DNA of 30,396 bases, taken from assembly GCA_934646835.1 (NCBI GenBank), contig CAKUES010000024.1, positions 1-30,396 on the forward strand, in the 5' to 3' direction. The position numbers and the translations under genes were made by a program. Shown here one piece after another: positions 14,623-23,411 of this stretch. Within the stretch, counting starts at the first letter, position 1. Every line of letters starts with the position of its first letter. The notes beneath the pieces are model-generated. The model was not told where the DNA came from. It did not search any database and worked only from the letters and a program-made list of their open reading frames with translations. This stretch comes from an uncultured Coriobacteriales bacterium. GTDB taxonomy: Bacteria > Actinomycetota > Coriobacteriia > Coriobacteriales > QAMH01.

Positions 14623-16317
14623 ATGGACAAGCAAAGCAAACCGAGCCGTCTGACAGCCTTGCGCAACGCACTTGTCGCTGCCCTCGGCAACAACGAGCAT
14701 GCCCTTGTGGGCACCTGTGCTACAGCAGGCCTCGCCTTCCTGTTTGGGGGCATCTGGCTAGGCGATGGGCAGTTCTACATCGCGCTCGACAACGAGGCGG
14801 CGACATTGGTCATGAGAGTCTACTCCCTGGCGCTTTATGCCGTGTTCCTCCTCTTGGCCATGAGGCTCACGCGACACGGCCCCTTCGACCTGCAGTCCTT
14901 CTTCATGAAGACGATGAGCTTCGGCCTCGTGTGCTTTGCCATCGGCTACGTGGGTCTGGCCTGGATTGCGGGCAACCCCTCACTGACTGGCAACAACGCC
15001 CAATTTGCACTGTGGGCCTTTTTCTTCCTCACCAAGGTCATCGGCGCCCCGCTCACCATCGGCTTGGTCTGCGTCTTCTCGCAACTCGACCGAAAGGCGA
15101 CGATGCGTCTGGCGATCGTGGGCATACTGGGTGCCTTCGTGATCTACAGCGCCAGCTCCCAGCTGGTTGTAGATGCCTCTGGCATCAGCACGCTCAAGCT
15201 CGCCGTCTCCGCAGCCTTCATCGTCGCATCGTCTGTACTCGGTATGCTCGGCCTCAACAACGAGATGTTCGGCCGCATCACGTATACAGAAGGCGAGATG
15301 CTCGACCGGCACGTCATCAAGCGCCCCATCAAAGAAGTCCTCGGCGGCGGCATGGTCCTCACCGTCGTCTTCTCCGCCATTGCCCTCGGCTACCTGCGCA
15401 GCGGCTTCATCGGGTCTGACGCGCACCTGCAGCCGGCCTCGATCATCGTCCTCCTGGTTGTCGTCATCATCTCCCTGCTGCGCCAGAACCTGCGCATCGA
15501 GCACCTCTTCACCTTCGCCTTGTTCTGCACAGCCTGCAGCATCCTGCTGCGACCCTTCCTCGACGCCGTCTCCCCCATCATCGTCACGCTGCTCGCCAAC
15601 ACCGGCACCGCGCTTTTCGAGGTCATCGTCTGGTGCTGGGCGGTCTGGGTCGCCCGCAACGCGCAAGAGACCCTCATGGCCGCGAGCATCGTGCGCCTGG
15701 CAACCGTCACCGGCCACCTGCTCGGGACCATCGCCGTCGCGCTCGCCTTGCTCGTCACAGACAACACGCAGGATGCCTCGGGCGCGGCGGGTATGCTCAT
15801 CATCTTGATCTACCTCGTGCAGGTCTCCGTCATCGTGAAGTCCCCTTCCCTGTCGATGCCCATCCTCATGGTGGAGGACGCCGGCGACAGTAACGCGGCG
15901 TCTGCCAAGGCGGCAGGCGCGATTGCAGCCATGCAGCAAGGTAAGGCTGCAGCAGCATCGCATACCGGCGCAGCCGATGACGGCACCGCAAGCGCCCCGG
16001 ACAGCGACAGTCCCAAGCAAGACACCGCGAGCTCCGCCGACTACGAGGAGCTCTACTGGAGCGCCCCTGTTACCACCGTCGCGCAAACCTACCAGCTCAC
16101 AAGGCGTGAGCAGGAGGTGCTCGGCCTGCTCGCCCGCGGCCACAGCTTCTCTGCCATGGAGGAAAAGCTGTGCATCTCACACAACACCATGAAGATGCAC
16201 GCACGCAACATCTACACCAAGATGGAGGTGCACAGCCGCCAAGACGTGATCAGCATAGTCGACCTCATCCGCACCAAGCAGCTCGAAGAAACAGACTCGA
16301 ACACCACTGCCCGCTAA
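14623..16317 (+). CDS. Membrane-spanning LuxR-family transcriptional regulator
   Basis: A 564-aa protein. Residues about 25-420 are hydrophobic, with roughly 12 transmembrane segments in an MFS-like layout. A low-complexity Ala/Asp/Ser linker (about 425-490) follows, then a C-terminal LuxR/GerE helix-turn-helix (about 490-548; LTRREQEVLGLLARG, ISHNTMKMHARNIYTKM). Such one-component membrane regulators are abundant in Eggerthellales and often lie beside the respiratory enzymes they control. Its position just after the fumarate operon suggests it senses a dicarboxylate or related compound and regulates that operon; this is inference. GGAGAGGGG precedes the ATG. It converges on the rhodanese gene with a 10-nt gap. 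Confidence 0.88.
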   Translation: MDKQSKPSRLTALRNALVAALGNNEHALVGTCATAGLAFLFGGIWLGDGQFYIALDNEAATLVMRVYSLALYAVFLLLAMRLTRHGPFDLQSFFMKTMSFGLVCFAIGYVGLAWIAGNPSLTGNNAQFALWAFFFLTKVIGAPLTIGLVCVFSQLDRKATMRLAIVGILGAFVIYSASSQLVVDASGISTLKLAVSAAFIVASSVLGMLGLNNEMFGRITYTEGEMLDRHVIKRPIKEVLGGGMVLTVVFSAIALGYLRSGFIGSDAHLQPASIIVLLVVVIISLLRQNLRIEHLFTFALFCTACSILLRPFLDAVSPIIVTLLANTGTALFEVIVWCWAVWVARNAQETLMAASIVRLATVTGHLLGTIAVALALLVTDNTQDASGAAGMLIILIYLVQVSVIVKSPSLSMPILMVEDAGDSNAASAKAAGAIAAMQQGKAAAASHTGAADDGTASAPDSDSPKQDTASSADYEELYWSAPVTTVAQTYQLTRREQEVLGLLARGHSFSAMEEKLCISHNTMKMHARNIYTKMEVHSRQDVISIVDLIRTKQLEETDSNTTAR

Positions 16318-16327
16318 GCGCCCGTCC

Positions 16328-16660
16328 CTACGCGTCGCGCTCCGCAAGCAGGCGCTGGTAGGCGCGCCAGCCGCCCTCGACGTCATAGACCTCCGCAAAG
16401 CCCATCTCCTCGAGAGCCTCTGCCGCCATCTCGCTGCGAGGGCCTATATGGCAAAACACATACACGGGCTTGTCCTTGGGAAGCGTGGACAGCACCTCGA
16501 GCGCTGCCTCGTCAAAAGCTTCCTCCTCGTAGTCAAAGTTGGCGTTCACCGACCCGCGCACCGTCCCAAACCCGTACTCCATGGGCGTGCGCACGTCCAG
16601 AATCGTCACCCGCTCCGGGTCTGCCCCAAGCAACGCCTCCGCACTCACCAACTCAGCCAT
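16328..16660 (-). CDS. Single-domain rhodanese-like protein
   Basis: A 110-aa small sulfurtransferase fold. The N-terminal ILDVRTPMEY and RGSVN segments match rhodanese, and the active-site loop is FCHIGPRSE with C70 as the expected persulfide-carrying cysteine and an Arg in the loop. Likely cytoplasmic: no signal peptide. A TTG upstream (16708) would extend it by 16 residues, but that start lies inside the dnaE terminator, while the ATG at 16660 has AAGGAGG at good spacing. It follows dnaE on the same strand but is separated from it by the hairpin. Substrate unknown (thiosulfate or a protein persulfide). Confidence 0.88.
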   Translation of the reverse strand: MAELVSAEALLGADPERVTILDVRTPMEYGFGTVRGSVNANFDYEEEAFDEAALEVLSTLPKDKPVYVFCHIGPRSEMAAEALEEMGFAEVYDVEGGWRAYQRLLAERDA

Positions 16661-16689
16661 AGCAAAGCCCTCCTTCTCGACATCCTCAA

Positions 16690-16730
16690 ATACAAAGAGA
16701 CGGCACAAGCTGACCAGCCTGCGCCGTCTC
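16690..16730 (-). terminator. Hairpin terminator after dnaE
   Basis: GAGACGGC (16697-16704) and GCCGTCTC (16723-16730) form a perfect 8-bp stem, followed on the minus strand by TTTGTATTTG, a weak U-tract. It lies 12 nt beyond the dnaE stop. Confidence 0.6.
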
Positions 16731-16741
16731 CCCCACTTTCT

Positions 16742-19700
16742 CTACACCAGCTGGCAAGCGCCCTGACCGACGATCTCCTCGATGCGTCGCAGCAGCTCCT
16801 GACTTGCCACGTTGACGCCCAGCGGCAGCTCGGCACGGAACTTTCGCCCATCCGCCTGCTCGATGAACAGCGTCACCGGCTGAGCACCGGGATAGTTGTC
16901 AAACACCGCAGACAACTTGCCCATGGTCTCGTTGGAGAAGCGGTCGCTTTTGACACGCACGTTAAGCGCGCTGGGACCGCGACCGGCACCCTCCTGGCCC
17001 TCGAGCTCAAGCGGCTCGCACTCGTAGCCGATGATCTGGATACCGCGGTCACTGCGCTCTAGCTTGCCGCGGTACTTGACGACCTTGTCCTCCTCGAGCC
17101 AGCTCTTGCAGGTCTCAAGGGTCTTGGCCCACATGACGCAATCCACGCTGCCGGACATGTCCTCGATGGTAAGCGTGGCAAAGTTGTTGCCTGCCTTGGA
17201 AACCCTGACCTGCATCGAGGTCACCAAACCGGCAACCGTGATGTTCTTGCCATCGCGCGCCTTCTCCTCATCTGCGAGGTCTGCGATCTCCATATCCGCC
17301 GCACGCTCCAGCAAAGCCGTGTACGGGGTCAGCGGGTGGTCGGAGACGTAGATGCCGACGATCTCCTTCTCGAAGTCAAGCTTTTGACGACGCTCCCACT
17401 CGACGCCGTCCGGCTCCGGGATGTCATCCTCGAAACCCGAAGCCTCGTCGCTCTCCTGAGCCGCCTCCGCAAAGAGGTCGAACATGGAGACCTGGCCGTC
17501 TTCCTTATCCTGGCGGCGCTGCTGGGCCTGCTCGAGCAAACCGCCCTCGTTGACGAGGTTCCACAGCTGACGGCGGGTGTAACCCGTGGAGTCAAAGGCG
17601 CCGGCCTTGATCAGGGCTTCGACGATGCGCTTGTTGGCTGCCTCGGCCGGCATGCGGAAGAGGAAGTCGTGCAGGTTCTCGTACGGGCCGTTCTCCTCGC
17701 GCTCCGCGATGATGATGTCGACGACCTTCTCGCCGACGCCGCGCAGGCCGGCAAGGCCAAAGCGCACACCCTCCGGGACCGCGGTGAAGTCGCGGCGGGA
17801 GATGTTGATGTCAGGCGGCAGGACATTGATGCCGTCCTTCTTGCAGGCGTTGACGTAGTGGACGATCTTGTCCGTCTTGCCCATGTAGCTGGACAGGACC
17901 GCGGCCATGTACTCGTGCGGGTAATAGGCCTTGAGCCATGCCGTCTGCATAACCAAGATGGCGTATGCAGCAGAGTGGGATTTGTTGAACGCGTACTCCG
18001 CAAACTTCAAGACATCGTCCCAGATCTGCTGCGCGACCTCGCGGGAGTAGCCGTTGCGCACGGCGCCGTTGAGCCAATGGTTCTCCATCGTCTCCGTGTT
18101 GCCGTCTGCCCAGTGCTGCTCGACCTCGCGCATGAGGGCGATCTTCTTCTTTGCCACGGCTTTGCGGACCTTGTCGCTCTCGCCTACGGTGAAGCCGCAC
18201 ATCTCGACAGAGATGCGCATAACCTGCTCCTGGTAGACCATGGTGCCGTAGGTGTCCTCCAAGATCCACTTGAGGCGCTCGTCGTAATAGGCGATCGGGG
18301 TGATGCCCTTCTTGCGGTTGACGAAGTCATCCACCATACCGGCGCCCAGAGGACCCGGGCGGAAGAGCGCGATCGTAGCGACGATATCAGAGTAGCAGTC
18401 GGGCTGCATGCGCTTGAGCAGCGCCGTCATACCGTCGGACTCGACCTGGAACACGCCAGCGCAATGACCAGAGCACATGAGCTCGAAGATCTTGGGGTCG
18501 TTGAAGTCGACCTGCTTGTCCGGGTCGATGTCGATGCCATAGTTCTCCTTGATGTTCTTCTTGGCCTTGGAGATAACGGTCAAGGTACGCAGACCCAAGA
18601 AGTCCATCTTGAGCAGGCCCATGTCGGCGGTCATGACGCCGTCGTACTGGGTGATGATGACGCCGCCCTTGGTGTCCTTCTTGACCGGGACGTAGTCGCA
18701 GACCGCGTCGCGGCAGATAATGACGGCGGAGGCGTGCACACCCTCGCCGCGGGTAATGCCCTCGAGCGACTTGGCAGCATCGATGATCTTCGACGTGTCA
18801 GGGTCCGTGTTGTAAGCCTCGCGCAGATCCGGGACCTCCGCCATAGCCTTGTCCAAGGTCATCTTGGGGTCGTTGGGGATCATCTTGGAGATCTTCTGGC
18901 TGACGTAGACCGGGTAGTCGAGGACGCGAGCAGCGTCGTTGACGGCCTGCTTGGCCTTCATCTTGCCGTAGGTGATGACGTGAGCGATCTTTTCCTCGCC
19001 ATAGACGTCGCGCACGTGCTGCACGACCTCCAGGCGACGCTCATCGTCGAAGTCCATATCGATATCGGGCATCTCCGTACGCTCGGGGCTCAAGAAGCGC
19101 TCGAAGATGAGGTCGTTTTCCAGAGGGTCGAAGGTGGTGATGTCGAGCGCATAGGAGATGATCGAGCCTGCAGCAGAGCCACGGCCCGGGCCGACGCCGA
19201 TGCCGTTTTGCTTTGCCCAGCGCGTGAACTCCTGGACGATCAGGAAGTACGCGGGAAAGCCCTTGCCGCAGATGATGTCGTACTCGTGCTCGAAGCGCTC
19301 CATGACCTTTTCCGGCAGGGGATCGCCGTAGCGCTCCTTAAGACCTGCGATGGACTCCTTGCGCAGCATGGTCTCGTTGGTCTCTCCCACAGGAAGCGGG
19401 AAGCGCGGCAGGATGATCTTGCCAAACTCCAAGGTCACATTGCACTTGTCCGCGATCTCAAGCGTGGTCTCGAGGCACTCCGGATGCTCGCGCAGGGCCT
19501 CTGCCATCTCCTCCGGGCTCTTCATGTAGAACTGGTCGTTGGAGAACTTCATGCGGTCCGTATCGGCGACGTGCTTACCCATGCCGATGCAGAGCATGAG
19601 GTCTTGGGTGTAGGCATCCTCGCGCTTGAGGTAGTGCATATCGTTGGTGCCGACGGTCTTGACGCCCATCTCGTTTGCGAGCTTGGTGAGGACGTCGTTA

Positions 19701-20353
19701 AGGCGCGGCTGGCTAATGCCGTTGTCCGTGACGATCTCCGGGCCCTGGTTCTGGAGCTCAATGTAGAAGTCCTCTTGACCAAAGATGTCGATGAAGGTCT
19801 GGCACCACTCCTTGGCGACCTCGTACTCACCGCGATCGATGGACTTGGGGATGATGCCCGCGATGCAGGCACTCGTCGCCAAGATGCCCTCGTGGAACTT
19901 CTTGAGGCTGTCGAGCGTGACACGAGGCTTGTAGTAATAGCCGTCCGTCGCAGCGTCGGAGACGATGCGCATGAGGTTGCGGTATCCCTGGTTGGTCTTG
20001 GCGAGCAATATCATGTGGTAGAGCTCGGGCTTGCGGTCGCGGCGCAACTCGTTATCCGGAGTGAAGTAGACCTCGCAGCCGATGATGGGCTTGATGCCTG
20101 CCGCAACGGCGGCCTTGTAGAACTCCGCGCAACCGTACATGTAGCCGTGGTCCGTGATGGCCAAAGCCGGCATGCCGAGCTCCTTGGCGTACTTGCACAT
20201 GTCCTTCAAGCGCGTCGCACCGTCGAGCATGGAGTACTCGGTGTGGACGTGCAGGTGGACAAAGCTGCCGTTCTCGCGGCACGAGGTAGGGATGGGGCCC
20301 TCGTTCTCACTTGCCGCCTTTATGAGGTCGAACTGGGGGACTTCATTGCCCAC
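16742..20353 (-). CDS. dnaE: DNA polymerase III alpha subunit
   Basis: Replicative polymerase catalytic subunit of 1203 aa, a normal length for DnaE1. Domains in order are the PHP domain (HLHVHTEYSMLDG, residues 33-45; AITDHG), the polymerase palm (GPGRGSAAGS, 388-397; PDIDMDF, 429-435, carrying metal-binding aspartates), fingers and helix-hairpin-helix region (GLRGVGEK), and a C-terminal OB fold (ITVAGLVTSMQVRV) leading to a tau-binding-type end. The start is GTG at 20353 with AAGGAG eight bases upstream; a nearby ATG is out of frame. The GTG lies 3 nt after the yerC stop, so the pair is probably co-translated. Confidence 0.97.
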   Translation of the reverse strand: MGNEVPQFDLIKAASENEGPIPTSCRENGSFVHLHVHTEYSMLDGATRLKDMCKYAKELGMPALAITDHGYMYGCAEFYKAAVAAGIKPIIGCEVYFTPDNELRRDRKPELYHMILLAKTNQGYRNLMRIVSDAATDGYYYKPRVTLDSLKKFHEGILATSACIAGIIPKSIDRGEYEVAKEWCQTFIDIFGQEDFYIELQNQGPEIVTDNGISQPRLNDVLTKLANEMGVKTVGTNDMHYLKREDAYTQDLMLCIGMGKHVADTDRMKFSNDQFYMKSPEEMAEALREHPECLETTLEIADKCNVTLEFGKIILPRFPLPVGETNETMLRKESIAGLKERYGDPLPEKVMERFEHEYDIICGKGFPAYFLIVQEFTRWAKQNGIGVGPGRGSAAGSIISYALDITTFDPLENDLIFERFLSPERTEMPDIDMDFDDERRLEVVQHVRDVYGEEKIAHVITYGKMKAKQAVNDAARVLDYPVYVSQKISKMIPNDPKMTLDKAMAEVPDLREAYNTDPDTSKIIDAAKSLEGITRGEGVHASAVIICRDAVCDYVPVKKDTKGGVIITQYDGVMTADMGLLKMDFLGLRTLTVISKAKKNIKENYGIDIDPDKQVDFNDPKIFELMCSGHCAGVFQVESDGMTALLKRMQPDCYSDIVATIALFRPGPLGAGMVDDFVNRKKGITPIAYYDERLKWILEDTYGTMVYQEQVMRISVEMCGFTVGESDKVRKAVAKKKIALMREVEQHWADGNTETMENHWLNGAVRNGYSREVAQQIWDDVLKFAEYAFNKSHSAAYAILVMQTAWLKAYYPHEYMAAVLSSYMGKTDKIVHYVNACKKDGINVLPPDINISRRDFTAVPEGVRFGLAGLRGVGEKVVDIIIAEREENGPYENLHDFLFRMPAEAANKRIVEALIKAGAFDSTGYTRRQLWNLVNEGGLLEQAQQRRQDKEDGQVSMFDLFAEAAQESDEASGFEDDIPEPDGVEWERRQKLDFEKEIVGIYVSDHPLTPYTALLERAADMEIADLADEEKARDGKNITVAGLVTSMQVRVSKAGNNFATLTIEDMSGSVDCVMWAKTLETCKSWLEEDKVVKYRGKLERSDRGIQIIGYECEPLELEGQEGAGRGPSALNVRVKSDRFSNETMGKLSAVFDNYPGAQPVTLFIEQADGRKFRAELPLGVNVASQELLRRIEEIVGQGACQLV

Positions 20354-20356
20354 GGG

Positions 20357-20665
20357 CTATTCTCCTTCCCCAACTGTGTCTGCATTGAGCGCAACCGCGC
20401 GCGCATACCCGCCTGCACCGTAGTTGAGGCACTTGCTCACACGGCTGATGGTAGTGGTAGAGACACCCGTGCGCTTCTGGATCTCCGTGTAGGGAACCTT
20501 GTCTGCAAGCAGGCGAGCGACCTCGAGACGCTGCGACATCTCGGAGATCTCCCTGATAGTGCACATGTCCATGAGCAGGGCGAATATGTCGTCAGGATTG
20601 TCGAGCGCGGCAAAAGTGCGAAGCATCGCCTCGACTTCTTCCGTCCTGATCTTGTCCTGGTCCAT
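20357..20665 (-). CDS. YerC/YecD-type TrpR-like DNA-binding protein
   Basis: A 102-aa all-helical protein of the TrpR/YerC/YecD family. It has the conserved region LMDMCTIREISEMSQRLEVARLL and a helix-turn-helix (about residues 57-85; PYTEIQKRTGVSTTTISRVSKCL). The ligand and operator are not known for most YerC-type proteins, and this one lacks any obvious tryptophan-biosynthesis neighbour. It is immediately upstream of dnaE with the dnaE ribosome binding site inside its last codons, which suggests the two are expressed together. ATG at 20665 with AAGGAG upstream. Confidence 0.9.
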   Translation of the reverse strand: MDQDKIRTEEVEAMLRTFAALDNPDDIFALLMDMCTIREISEMSQRLEVARLLADKVPYTEIQKRTGVSTTTISRVSKCLNYGAGGYARAVALNADTVGEGE

Positions 20666-20795
20666 TGGTCACACTCCTTCTCGCGCAGCGGCTCGCCTGC
20701 GCACAGGCTCTCATCTTTATTCAACGATTAGCAGCTCGATGGTACTACGCCCCTGTGACACGAAACGTGCTGATTCAGGGGATTTTGGAGCACCG

Positions 20796-20837
20796 GAAAA
20801 GAAAACGCCCCCGTCGCTTTGCGCGCTGCGGAGGCGT
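20796..20837 (-). terminator. Terminator after the small membrane protein gene
   Basis: On the minus strand ACGCCTCCG (20837-20829) pairs with CGGGGGCGT (20813-20805), with one U-G pair, followed by TTTTCTTTTCC. It lies about 25 nt after the stop at 20861. Confidence 0.75.
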
Positions 20838-20860
20838 GTCGGTCACTCGGTGAAAGCACC

Positions 20861-21265
20861 CTACATCGCGTCGGGGTCCTCTCGCTTGAGGATCTGACGG
20901 TAGACGATGCACCAGAGAGCGCATACGGCAAAAGCACCGAGCGCCACATAGGCGACCTCGTAAGAGCGCAGATACATCAGCTCCCACTGCAACATGATGC
21001 CCGCACCTCCCACGATGACGATGAGCGCGGGGATGATCCAGCTATTGCCCTTGCGCGGGTTGCAGGAGGCAGCATAGCCTCCGCACGAGACGACGACCGC
21101 AAACAGCCCAGAGAACCACACGATAGAAGACATCATGGTGCCGATCTCCTCGATCTGCAGCGTCAAGCTGAAGATACAGGCGCTCACGCCGATCGCGCAG
21201 GCAACGGCGCAGATTGCTCTTGTGATGATTTGTGTCAGAGTGACTTTTTCATTCTTGATATCCAT
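20861..21265 (-). CDS. Unrecognised four-helix membrane protein
   Basis: A 134-aa protein with four clear hydrophobic segments, about residues 12-35, 44-62, 75-93 and 102-124, and a charged C-terminus. The alternation of short loops suggests an integral inner-membrane protein with both ends in the cytoplasm. I do not recognise the family. No good Shine-Dalgarno is seen. A GATAAT hexamer lies at 21279-21274 on the minus strand, only 8 nt before the ATG, so a near-leaderless transcript is possible. It has its own terminator and appears monocistronic. Confidence 0.7.
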   Translation of the reverse strand: MDIKNEKVTLTQIITRAICAVACAIGVSACIFSLTLQIEEIGTMMSSIVWFSGLFAVVVSCGGYAASCNPRKGNSWIIPALIVIVGGAGIMLQWELMYLRSYEVAYVALGAFAVCALWCIVYRQILKREDPDAM

Positions 21266-21324
21266 AGCGTCTCATTATCGCGCAGGCTCGGCGTTTAGGC
21301 TAGCATCTCCGCAAACACAACACA

Positions 21325-21373
21325 GGCAGGCGGCAAGCGGAAGGGCACTGCCCTCCCTAGCTCGCCGCCTGCC
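21325..21373 (-). terminator. Hairpin after the GNAT-MBL gene, possible terminator
   Basis: GGCAGGCGGC (21325-21334) pairs perfectly with GCCGCCTGCC (21364-21373), with a nested AGGGCA/TGCCCT hairpin inside. On the minus strand it is followed by TGTGTTGTGTTTG, T-rich but without a clean run. Confidence 0.5.
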
Positions 21374-21394
21374 ATCATGTGCGAGCCTCGTTTG

Positions 21395-22621
21395 CTACAG
21401 CTTGATCTGCATGCCGTCGCGGGCGATGACAACGCGTCCGCCGAACTGCTCCACATACTCCTCGAGCAGCTCCTCGGTATTCTCCTCCGGTTTGCAGATG
21501 TGCGGGGCAAAGTGCGTGAGGTAGATCTTCTTCGCACCGATCTCCATGCCCTCGGCAACCGTCTGGCTCACGCTGTGGTGCGTCTTGTTATTGCCGCCGT
21601 TCCCCCAAAACGTCGCATCCATGATCAGGTTGTCCACGCCGGCGAGCAACTCTTTGACCTCGGGCTTGAGTGCCGCAGTATCCGGCGCGTAGAAAGTCCT
21701 CGAGCCACTGGGGGCGGTGATGAGGTAGCCGTAGCAGCCAGGGCAGTGGTCGACGGGGACCGCCTTGATCTTGAGGCCATCGACCTCGCGTTCCTCGAAC
21801 TCGTCCATCTGATCGATGACAAAGCAGTCGTCCATGTACTTGAACTCGGAGAACGCCTCCACCGCAGCGTAGGGGCTCGAGTGGAAGGGCAGCGGCGTGT
21901 CGCGGTACAGGCGCACCAGGTACTCGAGCTCGCCCAAGCCACCCAGATGGTCGAAATGCGCATGGGTGAGGAACATCTCGTCGATGTCGGTCACGCCCTC
22001 ACGGATAAGCTGATGGCGGATATCAGGCGGCGTGTCGATGAGGATGTTGCAATGCCCGTGCAGGAGCACGCCAGTGCAACCGCGCCTGAGCGAGGGATCC
22101 TTGCGCGCGGCCTCACAAGCCTTGCAGTGGCAAAAGAAGGCCGGTACGCCGCAGCCACTCGTCGTGCCGAGGAAGGTGAGCGTGTGCTCGACAGGTGCGC
22201 TGCGGAAGGGCTGGGCACCGCATTCCGAGCGACCCGGGCACATATCGCACTCGAAGCGCTGCTCGTCGGCCATCTCGTCCCAGCTGCAGCGCACGAACCC
22301 GCAGGCGTCGTAGAAGCCGACGGCATAGCCCTCGGAGACAAAGCGCAGGTCAGAGTGATGTTTGAGCGCGTCGTTGATCAAGCCGCGCCCGACGCCCATG
22401 CCGCGCGCTGCGTCGAAGACGGCGACGGGGCGCACGTACCAAGCATCGTCGGAGAGCTGCTCGAGGCGAATCGCACCGTACATGACGTTGTCAGGCGTTA
22501 CCGCGACGCGGATTCCCTCGACGGTCTTCACATCGCCAAAACCCTCGCTGGCAAAAAGCGAGCGGATCAAGTCGAGGTCGACGTCAACCGCGTCCCTGAT
22601 TCTCCAAGCCGGTGTAATCAT
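21395..22621 (-). CDS. GNAT acetyltransferase fused to a PhnP-like metallo-beta-lactamase hydrolase
   Basis: A 408-aa two-domain protein. Residues about 5-120 look like a GNAT domain with an acetyl-CoA loop (RGMGVG, 73-78) and the FYDACGF motif. A short Cys-rich bridge (C125, C128, C134) follows. Residues about 145-408 are a metallo-beta-lactamase fold resembling PhnP, with the structural zinc motif C164-H-C166-x2-C169, the catalytic THAHFDH (H220, H222, D224, H225), APDT and THFAPH. PhnP hydrolyses cyclic phosphoribosyl phosphates; the substrate here is unproven. The frame begins earlier with TTG, but the ATG at 22621 has GGGAGGG upstream. No C-P lyase genes are nearby. Confidence 0.85.
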   Translation of the reverse strand: MITPAWRIRDAVDVDLDLIRSLFASEGFGDVKTVEGIRVAVTPDNVMYGAIRLEQLSDDAWYVRPVAVFDAARGMGVGRGLINDALKHHSDLRFVSEGYAVGFYDACGFVRCSWDEMADEQRFECDMCPGRSECGAQPFRSAPVEHTLTFLGTTSGCGVPAFFCHCKACEAARKDPSLRRGCTGVLLHGHCNILIDTPPDIRHQLIREGVTDIDEMFLTHAHFDHLGGLGELEYLVRLYRDTPLPFHSSPYAAVEAFSEFKYMDDCFVIDQMDEFEEREVDGLKIKAVPVDHCPGCYGYLITAPSGSRTFYAPDTAALKPEVKELLAGVDNLIMDATFWGNGGNNKTHHSVSQTVAEGMEIGAKKIYLTHFAPHICKPEENTEELLEEYVEQFGGRVVIARDGMQIKL

Positions 22622-22682
22622 CCGTATCCCTCCCAAAGATCGTTATCAAATCAAAGCAATCGCAATGCGATCGAAAGCGCAC

Positions 22683-23183
22683 CTACTCGGCCGCAAAGAA
22701 CCCAAAAGAAGCGCGCCCCTGCATCAGCAGCGGCTGGCCACCCCTGCTCTGCGCCGCAAGCGTTCTTCCCACGTACAGCTCGTGGTCGCCATAGGCCCTA
22801 TGCTCGACGAGCTCGCACTCGATCCAGCTCATGGCCTCTGCCACACGGGTCGCAGCAACCTCGCGGGCAGGCAGCTTGGTAAGACCAGCAGCCTCGAAGC
22901 GCTCAGGCTGCCCCTGCCCCTTCGCACCGCAGATAGCGGCGAGTTTCTTCGTGCCCTTGGGCAAGACGTTCACGCAAAAGCAGCCGCCCTCGACAATCGC
23001 CTGCGCGGTCCTGCCGCCAGGGCGCAGGCACACGCCGATGAGGCTCGGCTCATGGCTGAGCGGGTTTGCCCACGCACAAGTCGCCACACAATCGCCGTCG
23101 GCGTCAACAGCTGTGACAAGGGCCAGGGTGGTCGGCGTGAGGAGCGTTGCGATCTCCTTGCCCTCGAAGTCTGTAAGCTCCAT
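22683..23183 (-). CDS. Flavin reductase-like FMN-binding protein
   Basis: A 166-aa flavin reductase-like (split-barrel) protein. Segments typical of the family are LVTAVDADGDCVATCAWANPLSHEPSLIGVCLRPGGRTAQAI, FCVNVLPKG, and an acidic/aromatic region WIECELVEHRAYGDHELYVGRTL. It likely binds FMN and moves electrons from NAD(P)H or a reduced donor; the partner is unknown. ATG at 23183 with AAGGGAG upstream. It is on the same strand as the cluster above it, but a MITE-like element and a terminator separate them, so it may be a separate unit with the GNAT-MBL gene 61 nt downstream. Confidence 0.85.
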   Translation of the reverse strand: MELTDFEGKEIATLLTPTTLALVTAVDADGDCVATCAWANPLSHEPSLIGVCLRPGGRTAQAIVEGGCFCVNVLPKGTKKLAAICGAKGQGQPERFEAAGLTKLPAREVAATRVAEAMSWIECELVEHRAYGDHELYVGRTLAAQSRGGQPLLMQGRASFGFFAAE

Positions 23184-23207
23184 CGCTCTCCCTTCGGTCT
23201 GCCTTCA

Positions 23208-23335
23208 CTAAGGAACGCTGATCAATGCAAATACCCACTGCGCGCGACCAACAGAAACGCTGTCCGCACCGCCCACGCGAGAGAAGGGCCGAAATCCCTC
23301 CCCTGTGGACCACGCGTAAATCAGCGCGCCACTAA
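23208..23335. mobile_element. MITE-like inverted-repeat element, copy B
   Basis: About 128 bp bounded by imperfect inverted repeats: left CTAAGGAACGCTGATCAATG and, on the minus strand, right TTAGTGGCGCGCTGATTTAC, sharing the core CGCTGAT. It matches the element at 5655-5785 in the same orientation. It is non-coding and lies between the flavin reductase and ferredoxin-DUF169 genes. Copy B is more GC-rich and its internal part differs more, which suggests old copies. Confidence 0.6.
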
Positions 23336-23366
23336 CTTACCAGTTTGACAGAGAGTCGAGCCCTCG

Positions 23367-23404
23367 GTCAAAGCAAAGCGGCACCACCAAAAGGGCAGTG
23401 CCGC
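23367..23404 (-). terminator. Terminator of the Mo/W-radical SAM cluster
   Basis: GCGGCAC (23378-23384) and GTGCCGC (23398-23404) form a perfect 7-bp stem with a 13-nt loop, followed on the minus strand by TTTGCTTTGA. It lies just after the ferredoxin-DUF169 stop. Confidence 0.7.
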
Positions 23405-23411
23405 AAGTTTC

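Noticed and set aside
16661..16708. TTG start adding 16 residues to the rhodanese
   Set aside because: It would lie within the dnaE terminator and has no ribosome site; the ATG at 16660 does.
17336..20731. A long plus-strand open frame opposite dnaE
   Set aside because: It mirrors dnaE codons and shows no domain; dnaE is unmistakable on the other strand.
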